NCBI GenBank assembly: GCA_033344795.1
Contig: JAWPMS010000001.1
Span: 3,844,001-3,908,000, forward strand
Direction: 5' to 3'
DNA: 64,000 nt
Source of the DNA: SHLQ01 sp033344795
GTDB lineage: Bacteria > Actinomycetota > Acidimicrobiia > Acidimicrobiales > SHLQ01
Shown: one piece after another, positions 47,785 to 56,459 of the stretch
Layout of the letters: each line of letters starts with the position of its first letter
How positions within the stretch are numbered: position 1 is the stretch's first letter
Translations under genes and position numbers: made by a program
Notes under the pieces: generated by a model
The model's input: only the letters and a program-made list of their open reading frames with translations
Databases searched by the model: none
Told to the model about the DNA's origin: nothing

Positions 47785-48885
47785 ATGAGCTACACCAACT
47801 TGCACGCACTCTTTGCCGAGCAAGGCCAGAGCCCATGGCTCGACAATCTCCGGCGAGGATGGATACATGGCGGCGAGCTGCAAGCGTGGCTCGACAAGGG
47901 TGTCCGCGGAATCACGTCGAATCCGAGCATCTTCCAAAAAGCAATCGAAGGCTCGGACGACTACACCGAACAGTTCGCGCAGCTCCTGGCCTCCGGAAAG
48001 TCCGTCGAAGAGAGCTATTGGGGTCTCGTGGTCACCGACATCGAGGATGCGCTGAAGCTGACCCGTCCGCTGTATGACCAGTCTGCAGGTCTCGATGGGT
48101 ATGTATCCGTCGAGGTCGATCCCGGCCTTGCCCGCGATCAGGGAGGTACCGAAACTGCGGCGAGGCACCTGTGGGACACGATCGATGAGCCCAACGTGTA
48201 TGTGAAGATCCCCGCAACCGCTGAGGGCGTTCCCGCGATCCGCCAGATGATCTCGGAAAAGCGGAGCATCAACGTGACGCTGTTGTTCTCGGTCGATCGG
48301 TATCGAGAGGTCATGGAGGCCTACATCGCAGGACTCGAAGCTGCCGAAGGTGACCTCTCCGCCATCTCTAGCGTCGCCTCGTTCTTCATCAGCCGGGTCG
48401 ACGTTGAGGTGGACAAACGTTTGGTCGAAATCGGCACCGATGCGGCCCTCGCGCTGCGGGGCAAGGCTGCCGTTGCGAACGGGAAGCTTGCATACCGAGC
48501 ATTCACCGAGACCTTCAGCGGCCCGCGTTGGGAGGCACTTGTCGAGCGTGGTGCTCGTGCGCAGCGGCCCTTGTGGGCGTCGACGGGCACCAAGGACCCT
48601 TCCTATCCCGACACGCTCTACGTCGACACGCTGATCGGCCCGGACACCGTGAACACGATTCCCGATGCCACGCTGGATTCCTTCGTCGATCACGGGTCGG
48701 TTGCACGCACCCTCGACGTCGGCCTCGACGATGCCCAAGAGGTGATCGCCGACATTGCGGCCCTTGGCATCGATCTCGATGAGGTCGCTCAACAACTCGA
48801 GGACGAAGGTGTCGTGGCGTTCGAGAAGAGCTTCGACAGCCTGCTCGAGAGCCTCGCCGCCAAGGCCGAAGAGCTTCGCGCCTGA
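47785..48885 (+). CDS. tal: Transaldolase
   Basis: This enzyme exchanges dihydroxyacetone units between sugar phosphates through a Schiff base. It has 366 residues, the longer actinobacterial form. GITSNPSIFQKAI and the catalytic lysine in YVKIPATAEG (K141) are intact, with SINVTLLFSVDRY downstream. It lies directly after tkt and ends in a Glu/Lys-rich helix. There is no glucose-6-phosphate isomerase fusion. Confidence 0.95.
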   Translation: MSYTNLHALFAEQGQSPWLDNLRRGWIHGGELQAWLDKGVRGITSNPSIFQKAIEGSDDYTEQFAQLLASGKSVEESYWGLVVTDIEDALKLTRPLYDQSAGLDGYVSVEVDPGLARDQGGTETAARHLWDTIDEPNVYVKIPATAEGVPAIRQMISEKRSINVTLLFSVDRYREVMEAYIAGLEAAEGDLSAISSVASFFISRVDVEVDKRLVEIGTDAALALRGKAAVANGKLAYRAFTETFSGPRWEALVERGARAQRPLWASTGTKDPSYPDTLYVDTLIGPDTVNTIPDATLDSFVDHGSVARTLDVGLDDAQEVIADIAALGIDLDEVAQQLEDEGVVAFEKSFDSLLESLAAKAEELRA

Positions 48886-48901
48886 TCCACCTCGACGCTC
48901 G

Positions 48902-48953
48902 GTTGCGATTCGCAACTTAGTCACTTGCGAAATGCAACTCTGTTGCCTAGTGT
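48902..48953 (+). promoter_or_regulatory. Promoter and palindromic operators upstream of the HxlR-fbiC genes
   Basis: GTTGCGA-T-TCGCAAC is a perfect 15-base palindrome (48902-48916). A second related repeat, TTGC-GAAAT-GCAA, is at 48925-48937. TTGCGA (48925-48930) and TAGTGT (48948-48953) are separated by 17 bases and act as a good -35/-10 pair; the ATG follows six bases later. The second repeat overlaps the -35 box, so binding of the encoded HxlR protein would repress its own promoter. Confidence 0.6.
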
Positions 48954-48959
48954 GACGCA

Positions 48960-49406
48960 ATGACTTCGATCGCCGAGAACGATTCGATCTCGGCTGCGCT
49001 CGAAGTGATCGGGGATCGGTGGTCCCTTTTGGTACTGCGTGGGGTATTTCGCGGACTTCATCGATTCGGCGAGCTCCGCGACGATCTCGGCATTGCGTCA
49101 AACCTGTTGACCGACCGGCTGACACGATTCGTCGAACATGGCGTGCTCGAGAAGGTGCCATATCAGCAACGACCGGTTCGATTCGAGTATCGACTCACCG
49201 AGGCCGGTCGGGCGCTCTCGCCCGTACTGATCGCCATCATGCAGTGGGGCGACTCATACCGCCAAGATCCGTCCGGCGTCCCGACGACGCTCGTCCACGG
49301 TGAATGCAACGCGCCTGTCCGCAACCTCACACACTGCACCGAATGCAACGAGCCGCTCGAGGCCAATCAGATCCGCCGAGCCGATCAAAGGACCAGCGCC
49401 ACATGA
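48960..49406 (+). CDS. HxlR-family transcription regulator
   Basis: The 148-residue protein has the HxlR winged-helix domain (about 8-95): EVIGDRWSLLVLRGVFRGLHRFGEL, then LGIASNLLTDRLTRFVEHGVL, then YQQRPVRFEYRLTEAGRAL. HxlR proteins usually act as dimers and sense reactive aldehydes or redox state. The C-terminus carries three cysteines (HGECNAPVRNLTHCTECNEP), which could bind zinc. Its stop overlaps the fbiC start (ATGA), and palindromes lie in its promoter, so it probably regulates itself and fbiC. Control of F420 synthesis by this regulator is inference. Confidence 0.88.
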   Translation: MTSIAENDSISAALEVIGDRWSLLVLRGVFRGLHRFGELRDDLGIASNLLTDRLTRFVEHGVLEKVPYQQRPVRFEYRLTEAGRALSPVLIAIMQWGDSYRQDPSGVPTTLVHGECNAPVRNLTHCTECNEPLEANQIRRADQRTSAT

Positions 49407-51745
49407 CTCAGTACCCACTCGGAGCCGAGCTGGCAGTGGCAGCGCGCAAGATCCGCGATGCCACGACGGGAACTCGAATCACCTACAGCCCGAAAGTTTT
49501 CATTCCGCTGACCAAGCTGTGCCAGGACCGTTGCGGGTACTGCACGTTTGCCGAACCTCCTGCACACGTCGAGTCGCCGTACATGCCGCTGCCCGAGGTT
49601 TTAAAGATCGCCCGAAAAGGGGCCCGGGCCGGCTGCCATGAAGCGTTGTTCACCCTCGGCGAGCGACCTGAGCTGCGGTACCCCGCTGCCCAGAGCTGGC
49701 TCGACGAACACGGTTTCGAAAGTACCGTGCACTACGTTCGGGCGGCTGCCGAGCTCGTACTCACCGAGACGGGACTGCTGCCCCACGCGAACGCCGGCGC
49801 GCTCTACCGCGACGAGCTGGAACTCCTGCGTGAGGTGTCACCCTCCCAGGGAATGATGATCGAATCGCTGCGCGCGGATCTCGAGTGTCACAAGGGTTCT
49901 CCGGACAAAGAACCACAGAGGCGCCTCGATACTCTCGAAGCGGCCGGCGAGCTCTCGATACCGTTCACGACGGGCATTCTCGTCGGCATCGGCGAGGACC
50001 GAACTGATCGCATAGCGGCGCTGGAAGCCATCGCGCAGAGCCACCGACGCCACGGGCACATCCAAGAGGTGATCGTCCAGAACTTCCTGCCGAAGACCGG
50101 GACACGGATGCACAAGGACCCCTCGTGCCCGACCGACGTTCACCTCGACGCCATCTCGCTGGCCCGATTGATCCTTCCTCCCGACGTGCACGTACAGGCT
50201 CCACCCAACCTCGCCCAAGACGTGCGTGCACTCGTCGACGCAGGGATCGATGACCTGGGCGGTGTCTCTCCGGTCACGATCGACCATGTGAACCCCGAAC
50301 GACCGTGGCCCCAGATAGATGCACTCAGCGAGGAACTCAGCGAGATCGGGTTCACCCTGGCGCCAAGGTTGACCGCACACCCCGAATTCGTCTTGAACCC
50401 GGAAAAGTGGTTCGACGCCAACCTTCGATTCCCCATCATGGACCGCAGTGACGCCGAAGGTATGGGCCGCGACGATCCGGGTGCCGTCTTTCCCGAACGA
50501 ACGATGGAAGATGCAAAGGTCACCGACGGAGCCGAGGTCGTGCTGATCGGCGACCGATCGACGGCCTGGTATTCCGGTGCCGACACCAGCCCGATGACCC
50601 TCCTGCCGTCACGGGGCTCCGCCACGGGACGCGTGGCAGAGATTCTCGCAGGCGCTCGATCAGGTCAAGAACTCGGCGTTGACGAGATCACTGCTCTCTT
50701 CGGTGCACGAGGGGCAGAGGTGGGAGCGGTCGCGGAGCTGGCCGATGATCTACGGCAACAGGTGAACGGTGATGTGGTCACCTACGTTGCGAACAGAAAC
50801 ATCAACTACACGAATGTCTGCACCTTCAAGTGCCACTTCTGTGGCTTCTCGAAGGGTCCGCTGTCGCTCAACCTGCGAGGCGCTCCGTACCTACTGACAC
50901 TCGACGACATCGCGGCGCGGGTTGCGGAAGCAGCTGACCTCGGTGCGACCGAAGTCTGTCTGCAGGGTGGGATCCATCCAGATTTTGACGGCGACTACTA
51001 CATCGACGTGATCGACGCGGTCCACCGGGCTGTACCTGACATGCATATTCACGGCTTCACCGCCTTGGAGGTGACCGAAGGCGCCAAACGGCTCGACGAG
51101 CCCCTCGAGGTCTATCTTGCCCGCCTGCGAGACGCCGGGCTGAAGTCACTGCCGGGAACAGCTGCAGAGATCCTCGACGACGAGATCCGGGCGATTCTCT
51201 GCCCGGACAAGGTCAACACCGAAGAATGGCTCGAAGCGCACCGTCTCGCGCACAAGGTCGGGCTGTCATCGAACGTGACGATCATGTTTGGTGCGGTCGA
51301 ACAACCCGTGCACTGGGCTCGCCACATCGTTCGAACTCGGGAGCTGCAGAAGGAAACCGGCGGGTTCACCGAGTTCGTCACGCTTCCTTTCGTACACATG
51401 GCGTCACCGATCTACCTTCGCCGCCGAGCGCGACGCGGTCCGACCTTTCGCGAGACACTGCTCATGCATTCGGTCGCTCGGATCGCATATCACGGATGGA
51501 TCGACAACGTGCAGGCTTCGTGGCCCAAGATCGGACTTGGCGGGGTCACCCAACTACTCCATGCAGGAGTGAACGATCTCGGAGGCACCTTGATGGATGA
51601 GAACATCAGCCGCGCCGCGGGTGCGTCGCACGGCACGGAGCTCGGTCCCGAGGACTTCGCAGCTGCCGTTGCCCCGCTTGGTCGCACCTTGCGTCAACGA
51701 AACACTCGTTATGACCTCATCGACGACCTTGTCGTGACGAGTTGA
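49403..51745 (+). CDS. fbiC: F420 biosynthesis radical SAM protein (CofG-CofH fusion, FO synthase)
   Basis: FbiC makes the deazaflavin FO from tyrosine and 5-amino-6-ribitylamino-uracil, the core of coenzyme F420. It has 780 residues. Two radical-SAM domains are visible, each with a CxxxCxxC cluster motif: C40, C44, C47 in CQDRCGYC (CofG half) and C473, C477, C480 in CTFKCHFC (CofH half). The second half has FCGFSKGP and EVCLQGGIHPD, typical of CofH. The frame is open upstream, but the ATG at 49403 overlaps the HxlR stop and gives the family N-terminus. This fusion is the actinobacterial form. Confidence 0.96.
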   Translation: MTQYPLGAELAVAARKIRDATTGTRITYSPKVFIPLTKLCQDRCGYCTFAEPPAHVESPYMPLPEVLKIARKGARAGCHEALFTLGERPELRYPAAQSWLDEHGFESTVHYVRAAAELVLTETGLLPHANAGALYRDELELLREVSPSQGMMIESLRADLECHKGSPDKEPQRRLDTLEAAGELSIPFTTGILVGIGEDRTDRIAALEAIAQSHRRHGHIQEVIVQNFLPKTGTRMHKDPSCPTDVHLDAISLARLILPPDVHVQAPPNLAQDVRALVDAGIDDLGGVSPVTIDHVNPERPWPQIDALSEELSEIGFTLAPRLTAHPEFVLNPEKWFDANLRFPIMDRSDAEGMGRDDPGAVFPERTMEDAKVTDGAEVVLIGDRSTAWYSGADTSPMTLLPSRGSATGRVAEILAGARSGQELGVDEITALFGARGAEVGAVAELADDLRQQVNGDVVTYVANRNINYTNVCTFKCHFCGFSKGPLSLNLRGAPYLLTLDDIAARVAEAADLGATEVCLQGGIHPDFDGDYYIDVIDAVHRAVPDMHIHGFTALEVTEGAKRLDEPLEVYLARLRDAGLKSLPGTAAEILDDEIRAILCPDKVNTEEWLEAHRLAHKVGLSSNVTIMFGAVEQPVHWARHIVRTRELQKETGGFTEFVTLPFVHMASPIYLRRRARRGPTFRETLLMHSVARIAYHGWIDNVQASWPKIGLGGVTQLLHAGVNDLGGTLMDENISRAAGASHGTELGPEDFAAAVAPLGRTLRQRNTRYDLIDDLVVTS

Positions 51746-51795
51746 ACCAACACGAATAGTCCAATCCAACTCGAGCCCGCAGGTACGATCACGAG

Positions 51796-52848
51796 GTGAA
51801 CAAACTTCCGCGTTATCGAACGGGCAACGCCACGCTCGACCAAGACATCGCCACGCTGATCGACGACGCCAACCTGCGCTCGGACACCGACCTGACATTC
51901 GAGATCGTCGTGTCTGCGTTGCGGCTGGGGCTCGAGGATGTCGAGCGTGCCGATCTCAAGTTGGTCAACGCCGCGCTGAAGGAGCTGCGCTACTCCTTCC
52001 ATGTCTTCGCGCCGTACCGCGACATTCCCAAATGCACGATCTTCGGTTCTGCCCGTATCCAACCCGGAGACCCTGCGTACGAGTGCGCAAAGGAACTCGG
52101 CGCAGCGATGGCCGATCGTGAGTGGATGGTCATGACCGGCGCAGGCCCCGGCATCATGGCGGCTGGTCTGGAGGGTGCCGGTTCCGAAAACTCGTTTGGG
52201 ATCAACATCATGCTGCCCTTCGAAGCCTCCGCGAACGAGTTCATCGTCGACGACCCCAAACTCATCAACTTCCGGTATTTCTTCACCCGCAAGGTCACCT
52301 TCATGAAGGAATCACACGGGTACGCGATTCTTCCTGGGGGGTTCGGAACGATGGACGAGGCATTCGAGCTGCTGACGTTGATGCAGACCGGCAAGTCCAT
52401 CCTGGCTCCTGTTGTTTTGCTCGATCCGGCCGGATCGACCTACTGGGAACGCTGGCGCGACTTCGTCATCACCGAACTTCTCGACGATGGTCTGATCTCG
52501 GCGGCCGACATGAATCTTTTCATGATCACCAACTCGGTGGAGGCGGCTGCCGAGGAGATGACGCGCTTCTATCGCACGTTCCACAGTTCACGTGCGGTCG
52601 GGCAACGCCTCGTGCTCCGGCTGAAACGTGAGGTTTCCGACGAAGAACTGCGCCAGCTGAACACCGACTTCGCCGACATCATCGAAGACGGTGAGATCGA
52701 GCGCATCGACGCCACCGACTCCGAGATCAGAGACGATGACCATGTCGATCTCCACCGCATCGCATTTCGTTTCGACCGGCATGGTCACGCTCGACTGCGA
52801 AGCCTGATCGACGCGCTCAACGACGCGACGCCTCGGGCCGCTCAGTGA
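51796..52848 (+). CDS. LOG-family protein (nucleotide phosphoribohydrolase-like)
   Basis: The 350-residue protein has a LOG domain (about 75-270) with the fold of cytokinin riboside-phosphate hydrolases. CTIFGSARI, TGAGPGIMAAGLEGA and the motif PGGFGTMDEAFE (catalytic Arg/Glu region) are present. An N-terminal extension of about 70 residues and a C-terminal one of about 80 residues make it longer than the plant-type enzymes. Bacterial relatives hydrolyse 5'-monophosphate nucleotides such as AMP to the base and ribose phosphate. The GTG at 51796 follows TACGAT with a 6-base gap, consistent with a leaderless mRNA. Confidence 0.88.
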   Translation: MNKLPRYRTGNATLDQDIATLIDDANLRSDTDLTFEIVVSALRLGLEDVERADLKLVNAALKELRYSFHVFAPYRDIPKCTIFGSARIQPGDPAYECAKELGAAMADREWMVMTGAGPGIMAAGLEGAGSENSFGINIMLPFEASANEFIVDDPKLINFRYFFTRKVTFMKESHGYAILPGGFGTMDEAFELLTLMQTGKSILAPVVLLDPAGSTYWERWRDFVITELLDDGLISAADMNLFMITNSVEAAAEEMTRFYRTFHSSRAVGQRLVLRLKREVSDEELRQLNTDFADIIEDGEIERIDATDSEIRDDDHVDLHRIAFRFDRHGHARLRSLIDALNDATPRAAQ

Positions 52849-53045
52849 TCGAGGTCGTCCGGTTCCCTCAGCACGAACGCAGCCTTCTCGACGGCTCTCC
52901 GTGCCTTCGCGAGACGACGCTCATCAACCGGGAGTTCATGGCCACCCGCGTCGATCGACTCTCGAAGCCTCTCCATACCAAGATCGGCAAGTTCTTCAGC
53001 GATCGCTTCCAAGCGTGTGCGAATGTCGTCGAATTCTCCTGCCAT
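52842..53045 (-). CDS. Small helical conserved protein
   Basis: This is a 67-residue acidic protein from the ATG at 53045, preceded by AGAGGG at good spacing (an ATG seven codons upstream is also in frame). It should form a helical hairpin (DDIRTRLEAIAEELADLG and DERRLAKARRAVEKAAFVL). Small proteins of this type recur in actinobacteria without known function. The 3' end overlaps the convergent LOG gene by seven bases. Confidence 0.65.
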   Translation of the reverse strand: MAGEFDDIRTRLEAIAEELADLGMERLRESIDAGGHELPVDERRLAKARRAVEKAAFVLREPDDLDH

Positions 53046-53095
53046 GCCAACCCTCTTCAGATGCAAACAATGACCCTCGACGATAGTTCGCCGCG

Positions 53096-53854
53096 GTGAC
53101 CGCCCCGGCGCAAAGCGCGAGCGAGTGGGTGTCGTTCATCGCAGCCGACGGCGACACATGGCTGTTTGATCTGTCGTTCTTCAGCTCCAACTGGAATTGC
53201 ATCTACGGTTCAGGTTGCGCGGGAATCGAGGCGGAGGTCGATGTCGAGGGCCAACGTGGGTGCTGTTCCTACGGAGCGCACTTCGCCGACGATGCCGATC
53301 TCACCCGGGTGATGAAGGTCGCCGAAGTCTTGCCACCGCACCTTTGGCAACATCACCACGCACGGACAGATCTCGACGAACCGACTCTGGACAAGTTGAC
53401 CGAGGCACTGACCGACGTCGACGACGACGGAGACCGGGTCACCGCAGTCGTCGACGGCGCCTGTGTCTTTCTCAATCGCCCCGGTTTTGAAGCCGGCGCA
53501 GGTTGTGCCATTCATCTCGCAGCGCTGTCCGCAGAGCTCGAACCGCTCGAATGGAAACCCGAGGTTTGTTGGCAACTTCCAATTCGCGTCGAGCACCATC
53601 TCGATGACAACGACCAGGCAACACATCTTGTCCGGCAATGGACGCGCAAGGACTGGGGCGAAGCTGGAGAGGATCTCGCATGGTGGTGTTCAGAGGCCCA
53701 GGAAGCCTTCTCCGGGGATCAAAGCGTCGCCAAGTACGTGCGCGCCGAGATTGCAGCCCTGGCGGGTGAGAGCGTTGCTGACGCACTGATCAGTCATGTG
53801 GATGGACGTGGACGATCTGTCTCCGTACCGTTTCCGGTCTCACCGAATCGTTGA
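53096..53854 (+). CDS. Cysteine-rich protein, possible metal-binding
   Basis: The 252-residue protein has at least six well-placed cysteines: C35 and C41 (NWNCIYGSGCAGI), C56 and C57 (GCCSYGAHF), one in DGACVFL, one in GAGCAIH and one in VCWQLP. The spacing recalls YkgJ- or DUF3109-type proteins that bind zinc or an iron-sulfur cluster. No enzyme motif is visible. It starts with GTG. It is soluble and has no signal peptide. Function is unknown. Confidence 0.65.
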   Translation: MTAPAQSASEWVSFIAADGDTWLFDLSFFSSNWNCIYGSGCAGIEAEVDVEGQRGCCSYGAHFADDADLTRVMKVAEVLPPHLWQHHHARTDLDEPTLDKLTEALTDVDDDGDRVTAVVDGACVFLNRPGFEAGAGCAIHLAALSAELEPLEWKPEVCWQLPIRVEHHLDDNDQATHLVRQWTRKDWGEAGEDLAWWCSEAQEAFSGDQSVAKYVRAEIAALAGESVADALISHVDGRGRSVSVPFPVSPNR

Positions 53855-53876
53855 CGCGGTGCGAAAAGCGCTGAAG

Positions 53877-54134
53877 CTACGACTCCGCTGACACTTCGTC
53901 GCTCGACTGTTCATCGGCCTCATCGTCGGAATCGGCATCCTCGTCGGCCTCGTCAGCAGAGGTGTCCTTCGAGTCCCACTCCTCGGCAAGGTCCGCCCAC
54001 GCATCGTGTTCAGGCTTGTGTTCACCTGAATCAGGGGCATCAGAAATGCTGTCAAAGAGATCATGCAGATCTACCTCGTGCGAACGCTTGAGCGCACGAG
54101 CTTCTTCGAACCGACGGTGGCGACCCTTTTTCAC
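53877..54134 (-). CDS. Small acidic protein with basic N-terminus
   Basis: The 85-residue protein begins with MKKGRHRRFEEARALKR, followed by an acidic part with many Asp, Glu and Ser (about 40-85). The GTG start has GAGG seven bases upstream. I do not recognise a function. The charge layout, basic head and acidic tail, resembles small nucleic-acid- or protein-binding factors, but that is a guess. Confidence 0.6.
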   Translation of the reverse strand: MKKGRHRRFEEARALKRSHEVDLHDLFDSISDAPDSGEHKPEHDAWADLAEEWDSKDTSADEADEDADSDDEADEQSSDEVSAES

Positions 54135-54174
54135 GACAGGACCTCATGATATAACGACAATGAGCCTCTATCTT

Positions 54175-54193
54175 AGCGCTCTCACGGAGCGCT
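54175..54193 (-). terminator. Hairpin at the end of rnd
   Basis: A 7-bp stem (agcgctc / gagcgct) with a 5-base loop overlaps the last base of the RNase D stop codon. No T-run follows on the minus strand, so it is a weak terminator candidate. Confidence 0.3.
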
Positions 54194-55374
54194 CAACTAC
54201 CGGGCCGCTCTACCGGGTTGTGTGACCGTTGCTCCAGGACGAGACCGCCATCGCCGTCGAATGCCAGCGCTGCTTCGCCGCTCATGAGGCGCCGAATCGG
54301 CTCACCGGCCAGATCGGCTCGCCACCCGAGACTGAGTCGAGCGTCCTCATCGCCCCGAACCAGAGCCTCGATGTCCGCGCGGGTTCCGAGAAGTGCGGGG
54401 TCGATGTCGAGTTCTCGAGAGAGTTGTGCAACCCACGCCGCCACCAGAGCGACCGCCGGCCGTTGGTCGGGGCGAGGTTCTCGCTTCGGAGCTCCGGTTC
54501 GAGCAGGCGGAGGAAGCTCGGCTCCAGCGGCGACGAGTTCGAGAAGCGTCTCGCCCGTCTCACCACGCGCCAGCCGATCGTCGACGCCGCGGACGCTGCG
54601 AAGTTGCTCGGCGTTCTTGGGTCGACGCTGCGCGATTCCGATGAGTGCGAGATCGGAAAGTATGAAACGAACGGGTTGATCGAGGTCTGCGGCTCGATTC
54701 TCTCGCCACGCAGCCAGCGTGCGTGCCGCACCGAGTGCCGGCCCTTTCAGTTGCCGAACGGCCTTGATTCGGCGCCACGCGTCCTCGGGGTCGCGACGTC
54801 CCCGATGTGCGGTCCTCAACTCCTCGAACTCGTCTTCAGCCCAGGCGAGTCGACCGCGGCCCGCGAGGTCCTCACTGATCCTCGAACGTAGTTCGAGAAG
54901 GTGCTCCACATCGCTGGCCGCGTAATCGAGCTGATCCTCGGTGAGCGGGCGAGCGAGCCAGTCGGTCAGGCGAGACGTCTTTGGCAGCGATATGTGCAGG
55001 ACCCGGTCATGGAGTGCGGCGAGCGACGGGGTTGACAGGCCGGTGAACCCTGCCGCGAGTTGGGTGTCGAACATCTTCGTCGGCAAGGTCCCCGCCCAGT
55101 GCTGGAACACCTCGAGGTCTTGGCTCGCAGCATGAAGAACAGCGATCGAGTCCGACTCGAGCAGGCGCGCCAGGGGCGCTGGATCGACGACGAGCGGATC
55201 GATGAGCGCTACTTCGTCTCCGTTGTTGATCTGGATCAGGGCAACCCGCGGGAAGTAGGACCGTTCGCGGTGGAACTCGGTATCGATCGCATAGAACTCG
55301 ACACCCATCGTCCGGTCGACGAACGCCGCGAAATCCTCATCAGAAGAGATGAGCGAATAGCTCGATGTACTCAC
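54193..55374 (-). CDS. rnd: Ribonuclease D-type 3'-5' exonuclease
   Basis: RNase D trims 3' ends of tRNA and other small RNAs. The 393-residue protein has the DEDDy exonuclease motifs: IDTEFHRE (D31, E33), HAASQDLEVF (D86) and DYAASDVEHL (Y150, D154). An HRDC-type domain (about 200-285) and a further helical part follow. The start is GTG with no clear ribosome-binding site. It lies 72 bases after mobA on the same strand. Confidence 0.9.
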   Translation of the reverse strand: MSTSSYSLISSDEDFAAFVDRTMGVEFYAIDTEFHRERSYFPRVALIQINNGDEVALIDPLVVDPAPLARLLESDSIAVLHAASQDLEVFQHWAGTLPTKMFDTQLAAGFTGLSTPSLAALHDRVLHISLPKTSRLTDWLARPLTEDQLDYAASDVEHLLELRSRISEDLAGRGRLAWAEDEFEELRTAHRGRRDPEDAWRRIKAVRQLKGPALGAARTLAAWRENRAADLDQPVRFILSDLALIGIAQRRPKNAEQLRSVRGVDDRLARGETGETLLELVAAGAELPPPARTGAPKREPRPDQRPAVALVAAWVAQLSRELDIDPALLGTRADIEALVRGDEDARLSLGWRADLAGEPIRRLMSGEAALAFDGDGGLVLEQRSHNPVERPGS

Positions 55375-55446
55375 GAAGACCGATTTCCCATCGACTGCTT
55401 GGGGCGTTGTTGCACGGACAGAGAGCGTAGTCGGGGCATCTGCATC

Positions 55447-56040
55447 TCAATCACTCGGGAACGCTCGTGCAAGGTCGTCCGGAGTGTCGACGTCATCAAA
55501 CTCTCGTTGCGACGCAAAGACCACGGACACGACATCCAATTCGTTCGCAACACTGCGCAACGATCGCTCGCCGCGAGAAAAAGCGTCCTCGAGTGCTGGC
55601 AGCGCGTCATTGCTCCATACAGCGACGTGCCATTGGTGGGTTCCGGCGATCAACGGCGTTGCGACTTGTGCTCCCGATGATCGGAGCTGCCCGATGAGTT
55701 CGTCGACGACGCTCGCTCGCAGATGTGGAAGATCACATGCGGCCGCCACGACCTGCTCGGCCGCTACGTGTTTCATTCCCGTGATCAACGCTCCCAGCGG
55801 TCCTTCGCCAGGATGGGCATCTGCGAGCCATCGCACGTCCAGTTCGCGAAAGTCATCCTCGTTGCCACCGACGATCACCACCGTGCTCAAACCGCCGAGA
55901 GCGGTGAGCACTCGAGCAATGAGCGGTTGTCCATCCACGTGAAGGACGGCCTTGTCGGCACCCATGCGGGTGCTCTGCCCTCCGGCGAAAACCAGTCCGG
56001 CCGTCAGCGATCGATCCCTCGTCAGCTTGATGGAGGCCAC
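55447..56040 (-). CDS. mobA: Molybdenum cofactor guanylyltransferase-like protein
   Basis: This nucleotidyltransferase of the MobA family would attach GMP to molybdopterin. It has about 197 residues. The N-terminal signature AGLVFAGGQSTRMGADKA is clear, and VVAAACDLPHLRASVVDEL carries the Mg-binding Asp. The GTG at 56040 gives an overlap of 19 bases with the upstream gene; an ATG at 56073 is also open. Related nucleotidyltransferases (MobA-like, FbiD-like) share this fold, so the nucleotide and acceptor are not certain. Confidence 0.82.
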   Translation of the reverse strand: MASIKLTRDRSLTAGLVFAGGQSTRMGADKAVLHVDGQPLIARVLTALGGLSTVVIVGGNEDDFRELDVRWLADAHPGEGPLGALITGMKHVAAEQVVAAACDLPHLRASVVDELIGQLRSSGAQVATPLIAGTHQWHVAVWSNDALPALEDAFSRGERSLRSVANELDVVSVVFASQREFDDVDTPDDLARAFPSD

Positions 56041-56459
56041 GTGGGCTCGAGCTGCAGCAAGAACAACGCGCACCGTTCGGCCTCGTCGGTTTCACCGATC
56101 TCTTCGGCCCGCTTCTGCAATCCGTCGAGACACCGGAGAAAGGGACGGTTCGAGGCGTGTTCCCACTTGACGTAACCGCTCCCCCGCCATCCGTTCTGGC
56201 GAAGCGCATCGAGACCTCGGTGATAGCCAATTCGGTAGTACGCATACGACTCGATCGTGTCTCGGCCAGAGTCACCGAGCTCGGCCCACACCAGAAGCGA
56301 GCGCGGTGTCGCCGCAGCTGCCGCAGTCAGGGCCTCTCGCCGTTGCTCACCGGTGAGTGCAGACGCCAGCTGTATTGCGTCGATGACCTCGTCGGCTTCG
56401 GCGGGCAGGACGGTCTGCGGAATTCCCGAGCCTCCGAAGCGCACATCATGTGTGGACAC
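56022..56459 (-). CDS. DUF3151 family protein
   Basis: The 145-residue actinobacterial protein has the DUF3151 pattern: ALTGEQRREALTAAAA, then LVWAELGDSGRDTIESYAYY, then RIGYHRGLDALRQNGWRGSG followed by YVKWEHASNRPFLRCLDGL. The function of the family is unknown. The GTG at 56459 overlaps the last base of the pyk stop, so it is co-translated with pyruvate kinase. A role linked to central carbon metabolism has no other support. Confidence 0.88.
   Translation of the reverse strand: MSTHDVRFGGSGIPQTVLPAEADEVIDAIQLASALTGEQRREALTAAAAATPRSLLVWAELGDSGRDTIESYAYYRIGYHRGLDALRQNGWRGSGYVKWEHASNRPFLRCLDGLQKRAEEIGETDEAERCALFLLQLEPTWPPSS

Noticed and set aside
45870..49161. Very long antisense ORFs opposite tkt and tal (510 and 691 codons)
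   Set aside because: They arise from the high GC content and codon use of the genes on the other strand. No domain or signal is recognisable in them, while the sense frames encode clear transketolase and transaldolase.
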